Source: Cytobacillus luteolus (GTDB taxonomy: Bacteria; Bacillota; Bacilli; Bacillales; Bacillaceae_L). Taken from it: a stretch of 64,000 nt of DNA. The notes below the pieces were generated by a model. That model made no database searches, was not told the DNA's origin, and was given only the letters and a program-made list of their open reading frames with translations. Position numbers and translations under genes: made by a program. The stretch spans positions 496,001 to 560,000 of the forward strand of contig NZ_JAGGKM010000002.1 of assembly GCF_017873715.1 (NCBI RefSeq). The letters run 5' to 3'. Shown here piece by piece: positions 10,147 through 19,681 of the stretch (within the stretch, counting starts at the first letter, position 1; each line of letters opens with the position of its first letter).

Positions 10147-11973
10147 TTACCCTACGTCTAACATTTTAAATTGTGATTTGACTAGGTTGTGATATTGGCC
10201 TTGTAATTTCATCAATTGATCGTGTGAACCTTGCTCTATAATTTGACCATGATCAAGCACGATAATATTATCAGAATCACGAATGGTAGATAGTCGATGC
10301 GCAATAATAATTGCTGTTCTACCTTTTAGCAATTTTTTAAGTGCAGTTTGAATTTTAACCTCAGACTCTGTATCAATGCTAGCTGTAGCCTCATCAAGAA
10401 TGAGGATTCTTGGATCAGCTAGTAATGCACGTGCAAATGAAAGTAGTTGTCGTTCTCCTACTGATAATATATTTCCTCGCTCTTCTACTTCAGTTTCGAA
10501 GCCCTTTGGTAGTCTTGCAATAAATGAGTCAGCGCCTACTGCCGTTGCAGCCTCAATTACTTCTTCATCTGTTGCATCTGGTCGACCGAAGCGAATATTT
10601 TCCATGATAGTCCCTGAAAATATAAATGTATCTTGTAGAACAACACTTATTTGTGTTCTAACACTTGCAACAGATAAGTCTTTTACATTATAACCATCAA
10701 TTTTAACATCACCCGCTGTCGCATCGTAAAAACGGCTAATTAAGTTAGCAATTGTTGTTTTACCTGAACCTGTATGTCCAACTAAGGCAACAGTTTGCCC
10801 CGCTTCCATCGTTAAGGAAACACCTTTTAATGCTTTTCGTTTTTCATCATAAGAGAATTCGACCTTATCAAATTCAATTTTACCTTTCATATCTGTAAGC
10901 GAAACAGCATCGTCTTTTTCTGAAACAATCGGCTTTTCATCTAAGAATTCAAAAATACGTTCAGATGAAGCCATTCCCATTAGTAATTGGTTATAAACTT
11001 GACCTAAACGAGAAATTGGTTCCCAGAACATTCCTAAGTAAAATGCGAATGAAACAAATACCCCAATGGTTACACCACTATCTGGGTTTTGAATAAGCAT
11101 TGCTCCAAACCAAATTAAAATTGCAGTACCGATTGCGTTAGACATCTCAACAAATGGTCTAAACATCGCATTTTTCTGAGTAGCATCTCTCCAGCTTTCA
11201 TATGTCTCTGTGTTAACGCCATCAAAGAAAGCCATATTTTCTTTTTCTTGTGTGAATGACTGTGTAACACGAATTCCCTGAATGCTTTCATTTAAATGAG
11301 AATTAAGCTTTGCCTGCTTAATACGTACTGTTTGCCAAGAACGTCTTATTTTTTTACGTAAACTTGTTGAAATGAAAAACATAATCGGAAGTATAATTAA
11401 GATCGCAATCGTTAACTCTGGACTTAATGCAAATAAGATAACGAAAATTCCTATTAATAATAAGAAATCCATGAGTAGGTTAATGACCCCGCTCGTAAAT
11501 AATTCCTGTAAGGAGTTTATATCATTCATAATTCGAACTAGGATAGATCCTGCTGATCGTTGATCAAAAAAGCGATGTGAAAGTCCTTGAACATGAGTAA
11601 ATAAATGTTTACGTAAATCATAGATTACGTTTTGTCCAAGTAGGTTCATATACCGAATACGGAATGTATTTGCTAAATAAGATAAGAAATAAAGACCAGC
11701 AATAATTAAGACTAGTTTTATTAATAAATCTGAATCTTTATTTGCAATCGCATGGTCCATTGTATATACACCAATAAGGATTGGTACAATTAAACGGACA
11801 GCTGTTGCAACAATTACTGTTAAAAATGCTAATGGTAATAGACTCTTAGAATAGGGCTTCATATAGCTAAATAGTCTGGCCATTTGCTTCCAGTTAAAAG
11901 GCTTCTCGATTACTTGATCTGTTGAGTATTGAAATCGATCTAGTTTATTTCGTTTTTCCTTCTTTTCATTCAT
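10147..11973 (-). CDS. ABC exporter half-transporter with canonical Walker B (YfiC-like)
   Basis: A type IV ABC exporter subunit, 608 residues: a cytoplasmic N-terminal tail, six transmembrane helices (about 40-330) and a nucleotide-binding domain (about 365-605). Walker A is GHTGSGKTT and Walker B ends LDEATAS with the catalytic Glu present, but the signature is LSVGE instead of LSGGQ. The partner gene upstream shows the reverse pattern, so the two form a heterodimer with one functional and one degenerate ATP site, as in BmrCD or TM287/288. The start ATG follows GGTG by six bases; the longer GTG start overlaps that site. The stop-start distance to the partner is 14 bases. Likely exports drugs, lipids or peptides; the substrate is unknown. 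Confidence 0.85.
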   Translation of the reverse strand: MNEKKEKRNKLDRFQYSTDQVIEKPFNWKQMARLFSYMKPYSKSLLPLAFLTVIVATAVRLIVPILIGVYTMDHAIANKDSDLLIKLVLIIAGLYFLSYLANTFRIRYMNLLGQNVIYDLRKHLFTHVQGLSHRFFDQRSAGSILVRIMNDINSLQELFTSGVINLLMDFLLLIGIFVILFALSPELTIAILIILPIMFFISTSLRKKIRRSWQTVRIKQAKLNSHLNESIQGIRVTQSFTQEKENMAFFDGVNTETYESWRDATQKNAMFRPFVEMSNAIGTAILIWFGAMLIQNPDSGVTIGVFVSFAFYLGMFWEPISRLGQVYNQLLMGMASSERIFEFLDEKPIVSEKDDAVSLTDMKGKIEFDKVEFSYDEKRKALKGVSLTMEAGQTVALVGHTGSGKTTIANLISRFYDATAGDVKIDGYNVKDLSVASVRTQISVVLQDTFIFSGTIMENIRFGRPDATDEEVIEAATAVGADSFIARLPKGFETEVEERGNILSVGERQLLSFARALLADPRILILDEATASIDTESEVKIQTALKKLLKGRTAIIIAHRLSTIRDSDNIIVLDHGQIIEQGSHDQLMKLQGQYHNLVKSQFKMLDVG

Positions 11974-11987
11974 GTTGTTCACCTACC

Positions 11988-13742
11988 TCATCCTGTTTGT
12001 GATTGAAGCACCGTTTTTTGATCTTTGTATTGAATATCATAAATACGTTTATAAGGTCCCTCATTTTTTACTAACTCTTCATGTGTTCCACGTTCAACGA
12101 TTACACCTTGATCTAGTACAAGAATTTCATCTGCATGTTTAAGAGATGAAATACGGTGAGCAATAATGAATGTTGTACGACCTTTCATTACTTCTTTTAA
12201 TGCTCCTTGAATCTTAAATTCAGTTTTCATATCTACCGCACTTGTTGCATCATCCAAAATAAGAATACTAGGGTCAATACAAATGGACCTTGCAATAGCA
12301 ATACGTTGTTTTTGACCTCCAGATAATCCCATACCACGCTCACCTAACATCGTGTCATAACCATCTGGTAGCTCCATAATAAATTCGTGAGCATCCGCTC
12401 GTTTTGCTGCATCAATAATATCCTCCATGGATGCATCTGGGTTACCGTATGCAATATTGGCTTTTATCGATGATGAGAAAAGAAAAGATTCCTGTAAAAC
12501 AAAACCAATATTATTACGTAAAGTATGTAGAGAGTAATCTCTTACATCTTTACCATCAATTAAAATTTGTCCACTAGTAGGTTCATAGAATCGTGTAATT
12601 AGCTGAGTAATACTAGTTTTACCTGACCCTGTTGCCCCAATCAAACCAATAACTTTACCTGGTTCCGCATTGAAGGTAACATTTGATAAGGCTTTTTCAT
12701 CATCTTCTGTGTAGTTTAAGGTAACATCCTTGAATTCCACATGTCCTAGTAAGCGGTCTTTTTTGATAGGATTTTGTTTTTCAACAATATCCTCCTCTGC
12801 TTCTAAGATTTCTAAAAGCCTTTCTCCTGATGCTTTTGATTGTGAAAACATGTTAATAACGAACCCTAAGTTCATGATTGGCCACATAATGTACCAAACT
12901 AAACTAAAGAAAGCAACTAACTCCCCTGGTGTAACCTGATTATTTATAACTAAATAACCACCAAATGAGAGTAAGGTCACAACACAGATGTTACCGATAA
13001 ACTCCATTAACGGAAAATACTTAGCCCAAACATTGGATGTCTTCAGATAATGATCCTTATAATCAGTATTTGAATCATTAAACTTATTAATCTCAAAACC
13101 TTCTCTTGATAGAGACTTTACCGTGTTAATACCACTTATATTTTCTTGAACCTTCGTATTAAGTCTTCCAAATGACTTCCTAATGCCTCGGAAAGCTGGA
13201 TGGACTGTTTTATCAAACTTATACACAGCCACCGCCAAGAAAGGTAAAGAAGCAATGGTTACTAATGTTAAAGGCACTGAATAATAAAACATAACACTAA
13301 AGCTAATTCCAAGTAATAGTACAAAACGAATTAACTCCGCAAAGCCAAAGGATAGGAAGAAACGAAACCCTTCAACATCTGCTGTTAAACGAGACATTAA
13401 ATCACCGGTTTTTGCATTATCATAGTACTTAAATGGTAAAAATTGAAGTTTTTCATAAAGAGAATTACGAAGTGAATAGACAGACTTAATTCCAAACATA
13501 TCACCTAGGTATTGGTTAAAATAAGTCGCAATTCCCTTTATAATCATAATACCAACAAAACCTAATGCTAAATATGGCACATATTGGTATTGCCCACCCC
13601 GTATAACATCATCGATTGTAAATTGAAGAACAATCGGATATACAACTGTAATCGCAGTTACGATAAGTAGGAATGAAATTGACCAAATAAAATACCGCTT
13701 ATATGGCCAGTAGAACATTTTGAGTTTCTTAAAGGTTTCCAT
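11988..13742 (-). CDS. ABC exporter half-transporter with degenerate Walker B (YfiB-like)
   Basis: Partner subunit of the heterodimeric exporter, 584 residues: six transmembrane helices (about 17-310) and a nucleotide-binding domain (about 335-575). Walker A is GATGSGKTS and the signature is a canonical LSGGQ, but Walker B reads LDDATSAVD, with Asp replacing the catalytic Glu. Together with the neighbour this predicts one catalytic site built from this protein's signature and the neighbour's Walker motifs. The open frame continues 60 codons upstream to 13922 but GGAGGGGG six bases before ATG 13742 fixes the start there. First gene of a two-gene operon ending at the terminator near 10120. Confidence 0.85.
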   Translation of the reverse strand: METFKKLKMFYWPYKRYFIWSISFLLIVTAITVVYPIVLQFTIDDVIRGGQYQYVPYLALGFVGIMIIKGIATYFNQYLGDMFGIKSVYSLRNSLYEKLQFLPFKYYDNAKTGDLMSRLTADVEGFRFFLSFGFAELIRFVLLLGISFSVMFYYSVPLTLVTIASLPFLAVAVYKFDKTVHPAFRGIRKSFGRLNTKVQENISGINTVKSLSREGFEINKFNDSNTDYKDHYLKTSNVWAKYFPLMEFIGNICVVTLLSFGGYLVINNQVTPGELVAFFSLVWYIMWPIMNLGFVINMFSQSKASGERLLEILEAEEDIVEKQNPIKKDRLLGHVEFKDVTLNYTEDDEKALSNVTFNAEPGKVIGLIGATGSGKTSITQLITRFYEPTSGQILIDGKDVRDYSLHTLRNNIGFVLQESFLFSSSIKANIAYGNPDASMEDIIDAAKRADAHEFIMELPDGYDTMLGERGMGLSGGQKQRIAIARSICIDPSILILDDATSAVDMKTEFKIQGALKEVMKGRTTFIIAHRISSLKHADEILVLDQGVIVERGTHEELVKNEGPYKRIYDIQYKDQKTVLQSQTG

Positions 13743-13963
13743 TATAAGCCCCCTCCATACGATGTGAATTTTTTGTGAACTGTAACACGTATATATAAAT
13801 ATATCGAGTTTCGAAATAAATTTCCAGTGAATTGTGAGAAAATGTTGAATTTTTTTGGCAAATTGGAAATATAGTTCATTTCTAGTTTCTAGTTTAAGGA
13901 AGTTTCTGCCTATTTTCATCAACTACTAGACTGATTAATGTCTAAGACTTTTGGTGTAGAAAC

Positions 13964-13996
13964 AAAAAAGATCGATCCTAATGGGTCGATCTTTTT
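13964..13996 (-). terminator. Terminator of ykuV
   Basis: AAAAAGATCGATCC pairs with GGGTCGATCTTTTT across a TAAT loop; T-run on the minus strand. Confidence 0.88.
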
Positions 13997-14000
13997 ATTG

Positions 14001-14456
14001 TTATTCAGCTTTTTCGTTTTCTTCTAATACACGGTTTACGCGCTTTGTTAGCATTTTCATTCCACTTCCGCCAGCTTGGAAATGGCGTAGTTTGCCTTCT
14101 GCATCAAAAACATAATATGCAGGTACATATTGATTTTCAAATGCATCTGTTAATTTATGGTTACTGTCAACATAAATGGGCTGTGAAATATCATGTTGAG
14201 CTGCTACTTCTTTAATTTCCTCAAGATCTAGGTCCTTTTCAGAACGAGGCATATGTACAGCTATCACATTTAGTTTGTCTTTATATTCATCACGGAATTG
14301 ATTGATATCCGGCATAGCTTCTTTACATAGACCACAGCTGATTGACCAGAAGTGAATCAATGTTGGTCTTTCTCCAACCAAATCAGTCTTTGTTACTTCT
14401 CCATTTAACCATGCACTCGCGCCATCTAATTCTGGCATTGGTTCTCTTAGCTTCAT
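14001..14456 (-). CDS. ykuV: Thiol-disulfide oxidoreductase YkuV
   Basis: A thioredoxin-fold protein of the TlpA/ResA-like group, 151 residues, without a signal peptide or membrane segment and therefore cytoplasmic. The redox motif is Cys41-Gly-Leu-Cys44 after a WSIS stretch, and the cis-Pro segment VPAYYVF is present. B. subtilis YkuV, whose sequence is very close, has CHLC in the same place. It probably reduces disulfides or supports the peroxiredoxin encoded just upstream (YkuU). A hairpin terminator lies between the two genes, so it may be expressed at lower level or from its own start. Confidence 0.88.
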   Translation of the reverse strand: MKLREPMPELDGASAWLNGEVTKTDLVGERPTLIHFWSISCGLCKEAMPDINQFRDEYKDKLNVIAVHMPRSEKDLDLEEIKEVAAQHDISQPIYVDSNHKLTDAFENQYVPAYYVFDAEGKLRHFQAGGSGMKMLTKRVNRVLEENEKAE

Positions 14457-14494
14457 GAACGTTCCTCCTAATAAGTGAACAATATTATAGTATG

Positions 14495-14523
14495 AAAAGG
14501 CCTAACATAACTGTTAGACCCTT
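14495..14523 (-). terminator. Terminator between ykuU and ykuV
   Basis: On the minus strand GGTCTAACA pairs with TGTTAGGCC around GTTA, followed by TTTTC. It likely limits read-through from ykuU into ykuV. Confidence 0.7.
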
Positions 14524-14547
14524 AAAGTATATGCACTGATGCTAAAA

Positions 14548-15096
14548 TTAAACGTTAAGTGTAGCTTGTCCTGGCTTCCAGTTTGCTGGGCAAAGTCCAC
14601 CAGTTTGTAGTGCTTGAAGTACGCGAAGTGTTTCTTCTACGTCACGACCGATGTTGTTGTGGTTAACCACAGAGTACATTAATTCACCTTCAGGGCTGAT
14701 AACGAATAGACCACGAAGAGCGATTCCTTCTTCTTCAATTAATACTCCGTACTCACGTGATACAACATGGTTTGTATCAGCAGCTAATGGATATCTTAAT
14801 TCACCTAATCCATTTTCTTTACGATCTGTGTTAATCCATGCTAAGTGAGTGTGGATTGTATCAGTAGATACTCCAATTACTTCTGCATCTAAGTCTTCAA
14901 ACTCATCGTAGCGATCTGATAAAGCTGTGATTTCAGTTGGACAAACGAAAGTGAAGTCCATTGGATAGAAGAAAAGTACTGTCCACTTGTCGTTTTTCAT
15001 GTTTTCTTCAAGACTAACTTTTCCAAATTCCTTGTTCGCTAATACTGCATCCATTTCAAAGCGTGGTGCTTGTTTACCAACCATACGTTCTGCCAT
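14548..15096 (-). CDS. ykuU: 2-Cys peroxiredoxin YkuU
   Basis: A cytoplasmic typical 2-Cys peroxiredoxin that reduces hydrogen peroxide and organic hydroperoxides. The peroxidatic Cys52 sits in FTFVCPTE, the resolving Cys169 in GGLCPANW, and the conserved Arg of the active site is present; length 182 is normal. It starts at an ATG with GGAGGG eight bases upstream; 19 further upstream codons are leader. The promoter (TTGACT, 17 bases, TATACT) is overlapped by a PerR-like box, suggesting peroxide induction. Neighbours are ykuV and, divergently, ykuT, as in B. subtilis. Confidence 0.93.
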   Translation of the reverse strand: MAERMVGKQAPRFEMDAVLANKEFGKVSLEENMKNDKWTVLFFYPMDFTFVCPTEITALSDRYDEFEDLDAEVIGVSTDTIHTHLAWINTDRKENGLGELRYPLAADTNHVVSREYGVLIEEEGIALRGLFVISPEGELMYSVVNHNNIGRDVEETLRVLQALQTGGLCPANWKPGQATLNV

Positions 15097-15171
15097 ATGT
15101 AATTCCCTCCAATAAATAATAGTAAATGAGAATGAGGAATACCTCAATATCATTTATAGCTATTTTAATCA

Positions 15172-15208
15172 CAATAATTAGTATAAAATAACGATTGTTT
15201 TGAGTCAA
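15172..15208 (-). promoter_or_regulatory. ykuU promoter with overlapping PerR/Fur-type box
   Basis: On the minus strand TTGACT (15203-15208), a 17-base spacer and TATACT (15180-15185) form a good sigma-A promoter. The 15 bases at 15172-15186 match the PerR consensus TTATAATnATTATAA at 12 of 14 defined positions and cover the -10. The rest of the 344-base ykuU-ykuT gap shows no other clear element. Confidence 0.6.
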
Positions 15209-15440
15209 TTTTAAGTAATAATTAATTTAAAAAAGAATCCTAAAATCCTTAATAAATTAACCCAAAGTAATTATTCCCGGTTTAACCTAGCTTTAAACAT
15301 ACAGATATGACCTAAGTGTGTATCATTTGATTTCTTTCGTCACTATGTTACAATTTTCACTATGATTTTAGTTTACCAAATTTTACTCAGGGAATAAAAC
15401 AATATGCATTATTAGTAAATAGGAAAGGAAGATACATAGT

Positions 15441-16271
15441 ATGGATTTTAATTTTAATATCGATTGGTCAACAATTATTACAGTTGGCAGTGTAATTATC
15501 CTAAAACTTTTGGCTATTATTATTGTTTTTCTTATCGTTAAAGCAGTAGGTAACAAAATAATAAAAAGGTCATTTGAAAAAGTCACAAAACGTGATGAAA
15601 TTTCAAAAGGCCGTGCTAAAACTTTAGAAGCCTTAACAATCAATGTATTGTCTTATGTGTTAATCTTCATTTTTGTAGTTATGGTATTTCAAGTGTTCAA
15701 TTATGACGCTACAGCCATTCTTGCTGGAGCAGGAGTAATAGGTTTAGCAATTGGTTTTGGTGCTCAAGGACTTGTAAGTGATGTTGTTACTGGATTCTTT
15801 TTATTACTCGAAAAACAAATTGATGTAGATGATTATGTGACTACTGCAGGTTTTTCTGGAATTGTCGAGTCTGTAGGGTTACGTACAACGCAAATCAGAG
15901 GGTTTGATGGTACGTTACACTATCTACCAAACCGTCAAATATCAAGCTTGAGTAACCACTCCAGAGGAAATATGCGTGCACTTGTTGATATTGGAATTTC
16001 ATATGATGACGATATTGATAAAGCGGTAACTGTATTACAAGAGGTTTGTGACCAGATTGCTAAAGAAGATGATTCGATTAAAGATGGTCCAAATGTGCTT
16101 GGTGTTCAAACGCTAGGAGCATCTGATGTAGTAATACGTGTTATTGCAAAAACTGAAAATGGTGGTCAATGGGCTGTTGAAAGAAAGCTTCGTAAAGCAC
16201 TAAAAGAAGCACTAGATGCTAACGGAATTGAAATTCCTTTCCCTCATCAAGTGTATATCGAGAAAAAATAG
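15441..16271 (+). CDS. ykuT: MscS-family small-conductance mechanosensitive channel YkuT
   Basis: An integral membrane channel that releases solutes at hypo-osmotic shock. The 276 residues include two N-terminal transmembrane helices (about 10-35 and 65-90), the pore-lining Gly/Ala-rich helix with AGAGVIGLAIGFGAQ (about 95-112), the beta domain with the NRQISSLSNHSRG loop, and the alpha/beta C-terminal domain. Length and order fit a three-helix MscS homologue. Start ATG with GGAAGG about nine bases upstream. It is divergent from ykuU and ends at a terminator shared with ykuS. Confidence 0.9.
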   Translation: MDFNFNIDWSTIITVGSVIILKLLAIIIVFLIVKAVGNKIIKRSFEKVTKRDEISKGRAKTLEALTINVLSYVLIFIFVVMVFQVFNYDATAILAGAGVIGLAIGFGAQGLVSDVVTGFFLLLEKQIDVDDYVTTAGFSGIVESVGLRTTQIRGFDGTLHYLPNRQISSLSNHSRGNMRALVDIGISYDDDIDKAVTVLQEVCDQIAKEDDSIKDGPNVLGVQTLGASDVVIRVIAKTENGGQWAVERKLRKALKEALDANGIEIPFPHQVYIEKK

Positions 16272-16288
16272 AGCATTGAATTAATAAG

Positions 16289-16322
16289 TAAAGACTAGGT
16301 AGCAGCTACCTAGTCTTTTTTT
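16289..16322. terminator. Bidirectional terminator between ykuT and ykuS
   Basis: AAAGACTAGGTAG pairs with CTACCTAGTCTTT across CAG, a 13-bp perfect stem with T-runs for ykuT and, less strongly, for ykuS. Confidence 0.92.
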
Positions 16323-16329
16323 ACATAAA

Positions 16330-16587
16330 TTATGAATTTTGAGTACGATTTAATCTACTTTCAACTTCTTGACATACTTGGTCTGCTGTTAAACCATTAG
16401 CTTCAATTACTGATCCTTTAGTAACTGTATCAGCCATACCCATCACATTAGAATCAAGTCCAGTTAATACACAACAGTCACAGCCTTGTGCATCACTTTC
16501 TTGTTTTAATTGAATAACCTCATATCCTCTTTCTTGTAAAGCTTGTTGAACATCTGTTAATGAACCTTCAACTCCGACTTTTGCCAT
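16330..16587 (-). CDS. ykuS: UPF0180 family protein YkuS
   Basis: A small cytoplasmic protein of 85 residues, UPF0180 family, of unknown function. It has two adjacent cysteines in CDCC (about residues 35-38) within a sequence typical of the family, a predicted alpha/beta fold, and a charged C-terminus. AGGAGG precedes the ATG. It lies downstream of dapL on the same strand with about 90 bases between, as in B. subtilis; whether it belongs to the dap transcript cannot be told. Confidence 0.85.
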   Translation of the reverse strand: MAKVGVEGSLTDVQQALQERGYEVIQLKQESDAQGCDCCVLTGLDSNVMGMADTVTKGSVIEANGLTADQVCQEVESRLNRTQNS

Positions 16588-16679
16588 TACTCATCCACCT
16601 CCTCATATAGGTTAATTTGTCTCAATTTCTTACTGTTTATTCTCGGACAAATAAATGAGGAGTGAAAAATTTCCTTCTA

Positions 16680-17807
16680 CTAATTTCCTTTAAATTGCAG
16701 ATAATTTGAAATAAGCTCAATGGCAACAGGAATAGCGTCTTCGTTTGGTGTTAACTTTGAGTGATGTAAGCCAAAATCTGATTTTACACCGAGCCAAAAC
16801 ATAAAACCTGGAATATCCTTAATCATATATCCAAAGTCTTCTCCAGTCATGGCTTCATTACACTCGAATAACGTCACATCCGGTTGTTCACGTACAAAAT
16901 TCATAAATTCCAGCGTCGTCTCAGATTCATTATATACCTGATGGTACATAGCACCGTAATCAATCTTTGCTTCACATTGGTAGCCAATTTCAATACCATT
17001 AACAAGCTCTTCTATCCTTTTTTTCACCTTTACCATTGATTGTTCCGATAGAGTCCGAATGGTTCCTTCAAGCCTTGCATTTTCTGCAATAATATTTTGT
17101 ACCGTACCTCCAGTAATTTTCCCTATAGTAATGACAGCACTATCTAACGGGTTTACATTTCTAGAGATGATTGATTGAAGTTGTGTCACCAAATTACATC
17201 CGGCAACAATCATATCATTTGTTAAATGAGGATATGCCGCATGACCTCCCTTTCCTTTCAAGTCAATATAGAGTTCAGATGTATTGGCAAACAAAAGACC
17301 CGTCTTTGTAGCAATTGTTCCTACTTCATATTCTGGAGCAATATGTAGTGCAAATAGAATATCTGGCTTCCACTCAATCATAATCTCACTTTGAAGCATC
17401 GGGAGAGCGCCACCAGGCCCTTCTTCTGCAGGCTGAAAAATAAATAAGACATCATCTTTCAGTCGATTTGAAACAACGGAAGTCATAACACCTAATGCAA
17501 TACTCATATGAAGGTCATGTCCACATGCATGCATACGTCCTAAGTGTTCTGATTTGAATTCATAATCTGTTTGTTCCTCAATAGGAAGCCCATCAATATC
17601 AGCTCGATACCCAATTAGTTTTGAGGGATTGGTCCCTTTAACCTTTACAAATAAACCTGTCCGCCATTTTTTTATTTCCACGTGTTCACCCGCTAAACTT
17701 TCAATATAGTTTAGCAGGTAGCTTTGTGTCTTGTATTCCTGAAAACCTAGTTCAGGTATTCTATGTAAATCTCTTCTAATTTTCACAAAGGGATGAAGTG
17801 CATCCAT
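16680..17807 (-). CDS. dapL: N-acetyldiaminopimelate deacetylase
   Basis: A cytoplasmic M20-family amidohydrolase that removes acetate from N-acetyl-LL-diaminopimelate in the acetylase branch of lysine and peptidoglycan synthesis. Metal-binding motifs are visible: HACGHD (about 94-99), the catalytic Glu pair in PAEEGPGG (about 129-136), HIAPE (about 155-159) and MTGEDFGYM near 310. Length 375 matches B. subtilis DapL (YkuR). AGGAGG precedes the ATG. It follows dapH by 53 bases, with a hairpin in between; the pair forms the pathway's acetylation and deacetylation steps. Confidence 0.93.
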   Translation of the reverse strand: MDALHPFVKIRRDLHRIPELGFQEYKTQSYLLNYIESLAGEHVEIKKWRTGLFVKVKGTNPSKLIGYRADIDGLPIEEQTDYEFKSEHLGRMHACGHDLHMSIALGVMTSVVSNRLKDDVLFIFQPAEEGPGGALPMLQSEIMIEWKPDILFALHIAPEYEVGTIATKTGLLFANTSELYIDLKGKGGHAAYPHLTNDMIVAGCNLVTQLQSIISRNVNPLDSAVITIGKITGGTVQNIIAENARLEGTIRTLSEQSMVKVKKRIEELVNGIEIGYQCEAKIDYGAMYHQVYNESETTLEFMNFVREQPDVTLFECNEAMTGEDFGYMIKDIPGFMFWLGVKSDFGLHHSKLTPNEDAIPVAIELISNYLQFKGN

Positions 17808-17828
17808 CTTAGTTCCTCCTATATAAAT

Positions 17829-17853
17829 GGCGCGGATTATAATAATCCACGCC
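17829..17853 (-). other. Hairpin between dapH and dapL
   Basis: GGCG.GGATTAT and its inverse ATAATCC.CGCC form an 11-bp stem with one mismatch. No T-run follows, so it may be an RNA-processing or partial attenuation element, not a full terminator. Confidence 0.45.
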
Positions 17854-17860
17854 TACGGTT

Positions 17861-18580
17861 TTACTCTTCGTTTAATTGACGAAGCTCTTGTTTGATTTCA
17901 GTTTTCGCTTTTGTTTTTTCATCAATTTTCTTAATTACACGTGCAGGTGTACCAGCAACCACTGTATATGGAGGAACATCTTCAATTACAATAGCACCAG
18001 CTGCCACGACAGCACCTTGCCCAACTGTAACACCTTCAAGAACAACTGCATTTGCTCCGATAACTACATCATCTTCAACCACAACCGGTTTTGCTGAAGG
18101 CGGCTCAATTACTCCTGCTAAGACAGAACCAGCACCGATATGACAGTTCTTACCAACAGTAGCACGACCTCCTAAAACAGTATTCATGTCAATCATCGTA
18201 CCTTCACCAACAACTGCTCCAATGTTGATAGAAGCACCCATCATAATTACAGCATTATCACCTATTTCTACTTGGTCACGAATAATAGCACCTGGCTCAA
18301 TACGAGCTTTAATTCCCTTAAGATCTAATAGAGGAATCGCTGAGTTACGGCGATCATTTTCAACAACGTAATCTTCAATATTTGCTTCATTCGCTTCAAT
18401 TGCAGCTTTAATGTCTTTCCATTCACCGAATACAACACCAGTGTTACCAGTTAAAAACGCTTTAGAGTTTGCACCAAAGTCAATTCCTTCTAAATTTCCC
18501 TTTACATACACTTTTACAGGTGTAGATTTAACACTATTTTGAATAAACGAAATAATTTCATTTGCATCCATCATTTTCAT
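17861..18580 (-). CDS. dapH: Tetrahydrodipicolinate N-acetyltransferase
   Basis: A left-handed beta-helix acyltransferase that acetylates tetrahydrodipicolinate, first step of the acetylase lysine/diaminopimelate branch. The first 80 residues form the family N-terminal alpha/beta domain beginning MKMMDANEI; residues about 90-220 are hexapeptide repeats of the [LIV]-G-x-x-x-x type, including the loop with [17 protein letters not shown] that holds the active site. Length 239 agrees with B. subtilis DapH (236). AAGGAGG precedes the ATG. Downstream dapL completes the branch; ccpC lies upstream, separated by about 100 bases. Confidence 0.94.
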   Translation of the reverse strand: MKMMDANEIISFIQNSVKSTPVKVYVKGNLEGIDFGANSKAFLTGNTGVVFGEWKDIKAAIEANEANIEDYVVENDRRNSAIPLLDLKGIKARIEPGAIIRDQVEIGDNAVIMMGASINIGAVVGEGTMIDMNTVLGGRATVGKNCHIGAGSVLAGVIEPPSAKPVVVEDDVVIGANAVVLEGVTVGQGAVVAAGAIVIEDVPPYTVVAGTPARVIKKIDEKTKAKTEIKQELRQLNEE

Positions 18581-18684
18581 ATGTAGTTTCCTCCTTAATA
18601 TGCTATAAATCCTAGAATATAAACTTTACCTAATTAATGTATCAAACAAAAACATATGTGACAAGAAAATAGTCCTTCATTGCA

Positions 18685-19560
18685 CTACAAATGTTTGGCA
18701 CTATCCTTCATGATTTCAACAAAAGCCTGAACTTGTTTTAACTCAAATGCTGATTCGTATCCAACAAGCCAGGTGTCACGTTTTATTGGTTCATCCTGTT
18801 CATTTAATAAAGGGATCTTATAGATATTTGTATCCGACTTATTTAATGTAATTGAGGGTAGGATTGCATAGCCAATCCCATTTAATGTCATTTGTTTACA
18901 AGTTTCAATTTGATCAACAACAATGGTCCGTTTAGGTGGGGTTTGAAATTTGCTATACCACCATTCCTGAATTTCTTGATAGTATGTTGAATCACTTTTA
19001 AATTGAATGAAAGGTCTTTCTGTCTCCAGTACCTGCTCAATTTTACTAATTTCTGTGTCAACTAGATATAAAGTATCTGTTAGTAAATGCTCTTTAACAC
19101 CCTTCCAGTCTGGATTCCCTCTAATAATCCCGATATGCACTGAATTATCATAAAGATTTTTTAAAATTTCACTACTCCAACCTGTTAGTAGAGATATTTT
19201 TGCATGTGGATAGGCTGTAACATATCGTTTTAAGATTTGTGGTAACCAATTTTGACCTATAATAGATGCACAAGCCAATTTTAGTGTTCCATGAATGCCA
19301 AAATCCAATCCTTGTATTTCTTCACGAATGATCTCCTCTTTTTCCACAACTTCTTTTGCATACTCAATAATTCTTTCTCCAGCAGGCGTGGTTGTAAGAC
19401 CCTTCTGAGACCTTAAAAATATTTGAGTACCCCAAGACTTTTCAATTGTCTGTAAGCGTTGTGAAAGCGCTGGCTGCGACACAAATAATTTCTCAGACGC
19501 CTTTCTCATATTCATTTCTTCCGCAAGCACAACCAGCATTTTAAATTCTGAGAACTGCAA
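18685..19560 (-). CDS. ccpC: LysR-type regulator CcpC
   Basis: A LysR-type repressor that in B. subtilis controls citrate synthase and aconitase genes in response to citrate. The N-terminal winged helix-turn-helix (about 1-60) contains NMRKASEKLFVSQPALSQRL, almost identical to B. subtilis CcpC, and the effector domain (about 90-290) keeps the IGQ.WLP and QFKSDSTYYQEIQ segments. The start is a TTG seven bases after AGAGG in an extended AGAGGTGATC; the upstream GTG at 19578 overlaps that site. A CcpC-type ATAA-N7-TTAT dyad lies 19 bases upstream, implying autoregulation. Divergent to a TauE-family exporter. The flavodoxin genes found here in B. subtilis are missing. Confidence 0.92.
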   Translation of the reverse strand: MQFSEFKMLVVLAEEMNMRKASEKLFVSQPALSQRLQTIEKSWGTQIFLRSQKGLTTTPAGERIIEYAKEVVEKEEIIREEIQGLDFGIHGTLKLACASIIGQNWLPQILKRYVTAYPHAKISLLTGWSSEILKNLYDNSVHIGIIRGNPDWKGVKEHLLTDTLYLVDTEISKIEQVLETERPFIQFKSDSTYYQEIQEWWYSKFQTPPKRTIVVDQIETCKQMTLNGIGYAILPSITLNKSDTNIYKIPLLNEQDEPIKRDTWLVGYESAFELKQVQAFVEIMKDSAKHL

Positions 19561-19578
19561 ATGATCACCTCTCCACAC

Positions 19579-19597
19579 CTATAAGATTTACTTATAG
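19579..19597. promoter_or_regulatory. CcpC-type operator in the ccpC-tauE intergenic region
   Basis: CTATAAG (19579-19585) and CTTATAG (19591-19597) form a perfect 7-bp dyad with a 5-base centre, containing ATAA-N7-TTAT, the published CcpC dyad. It is 19 bases before the ccpC start and lies in the region shared with the divergent exporter gene. Confidence 0.65.
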
Positions 19598-19681
19598 TAT
19601 ATCTTAATAATTCCGTAATTTCATTATCACATTTATAAGTATAAAATTTAGCTAGAAAGTAATCGAAAGGCGGTTTAGTAT

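Noticed and set aside
13743-13922. 60-codon N-terminal extension of the ABC exporter subunit
   Set aside because: A strong GGAGGGGG precedes the internal ATG at 13742 and the family begins there.
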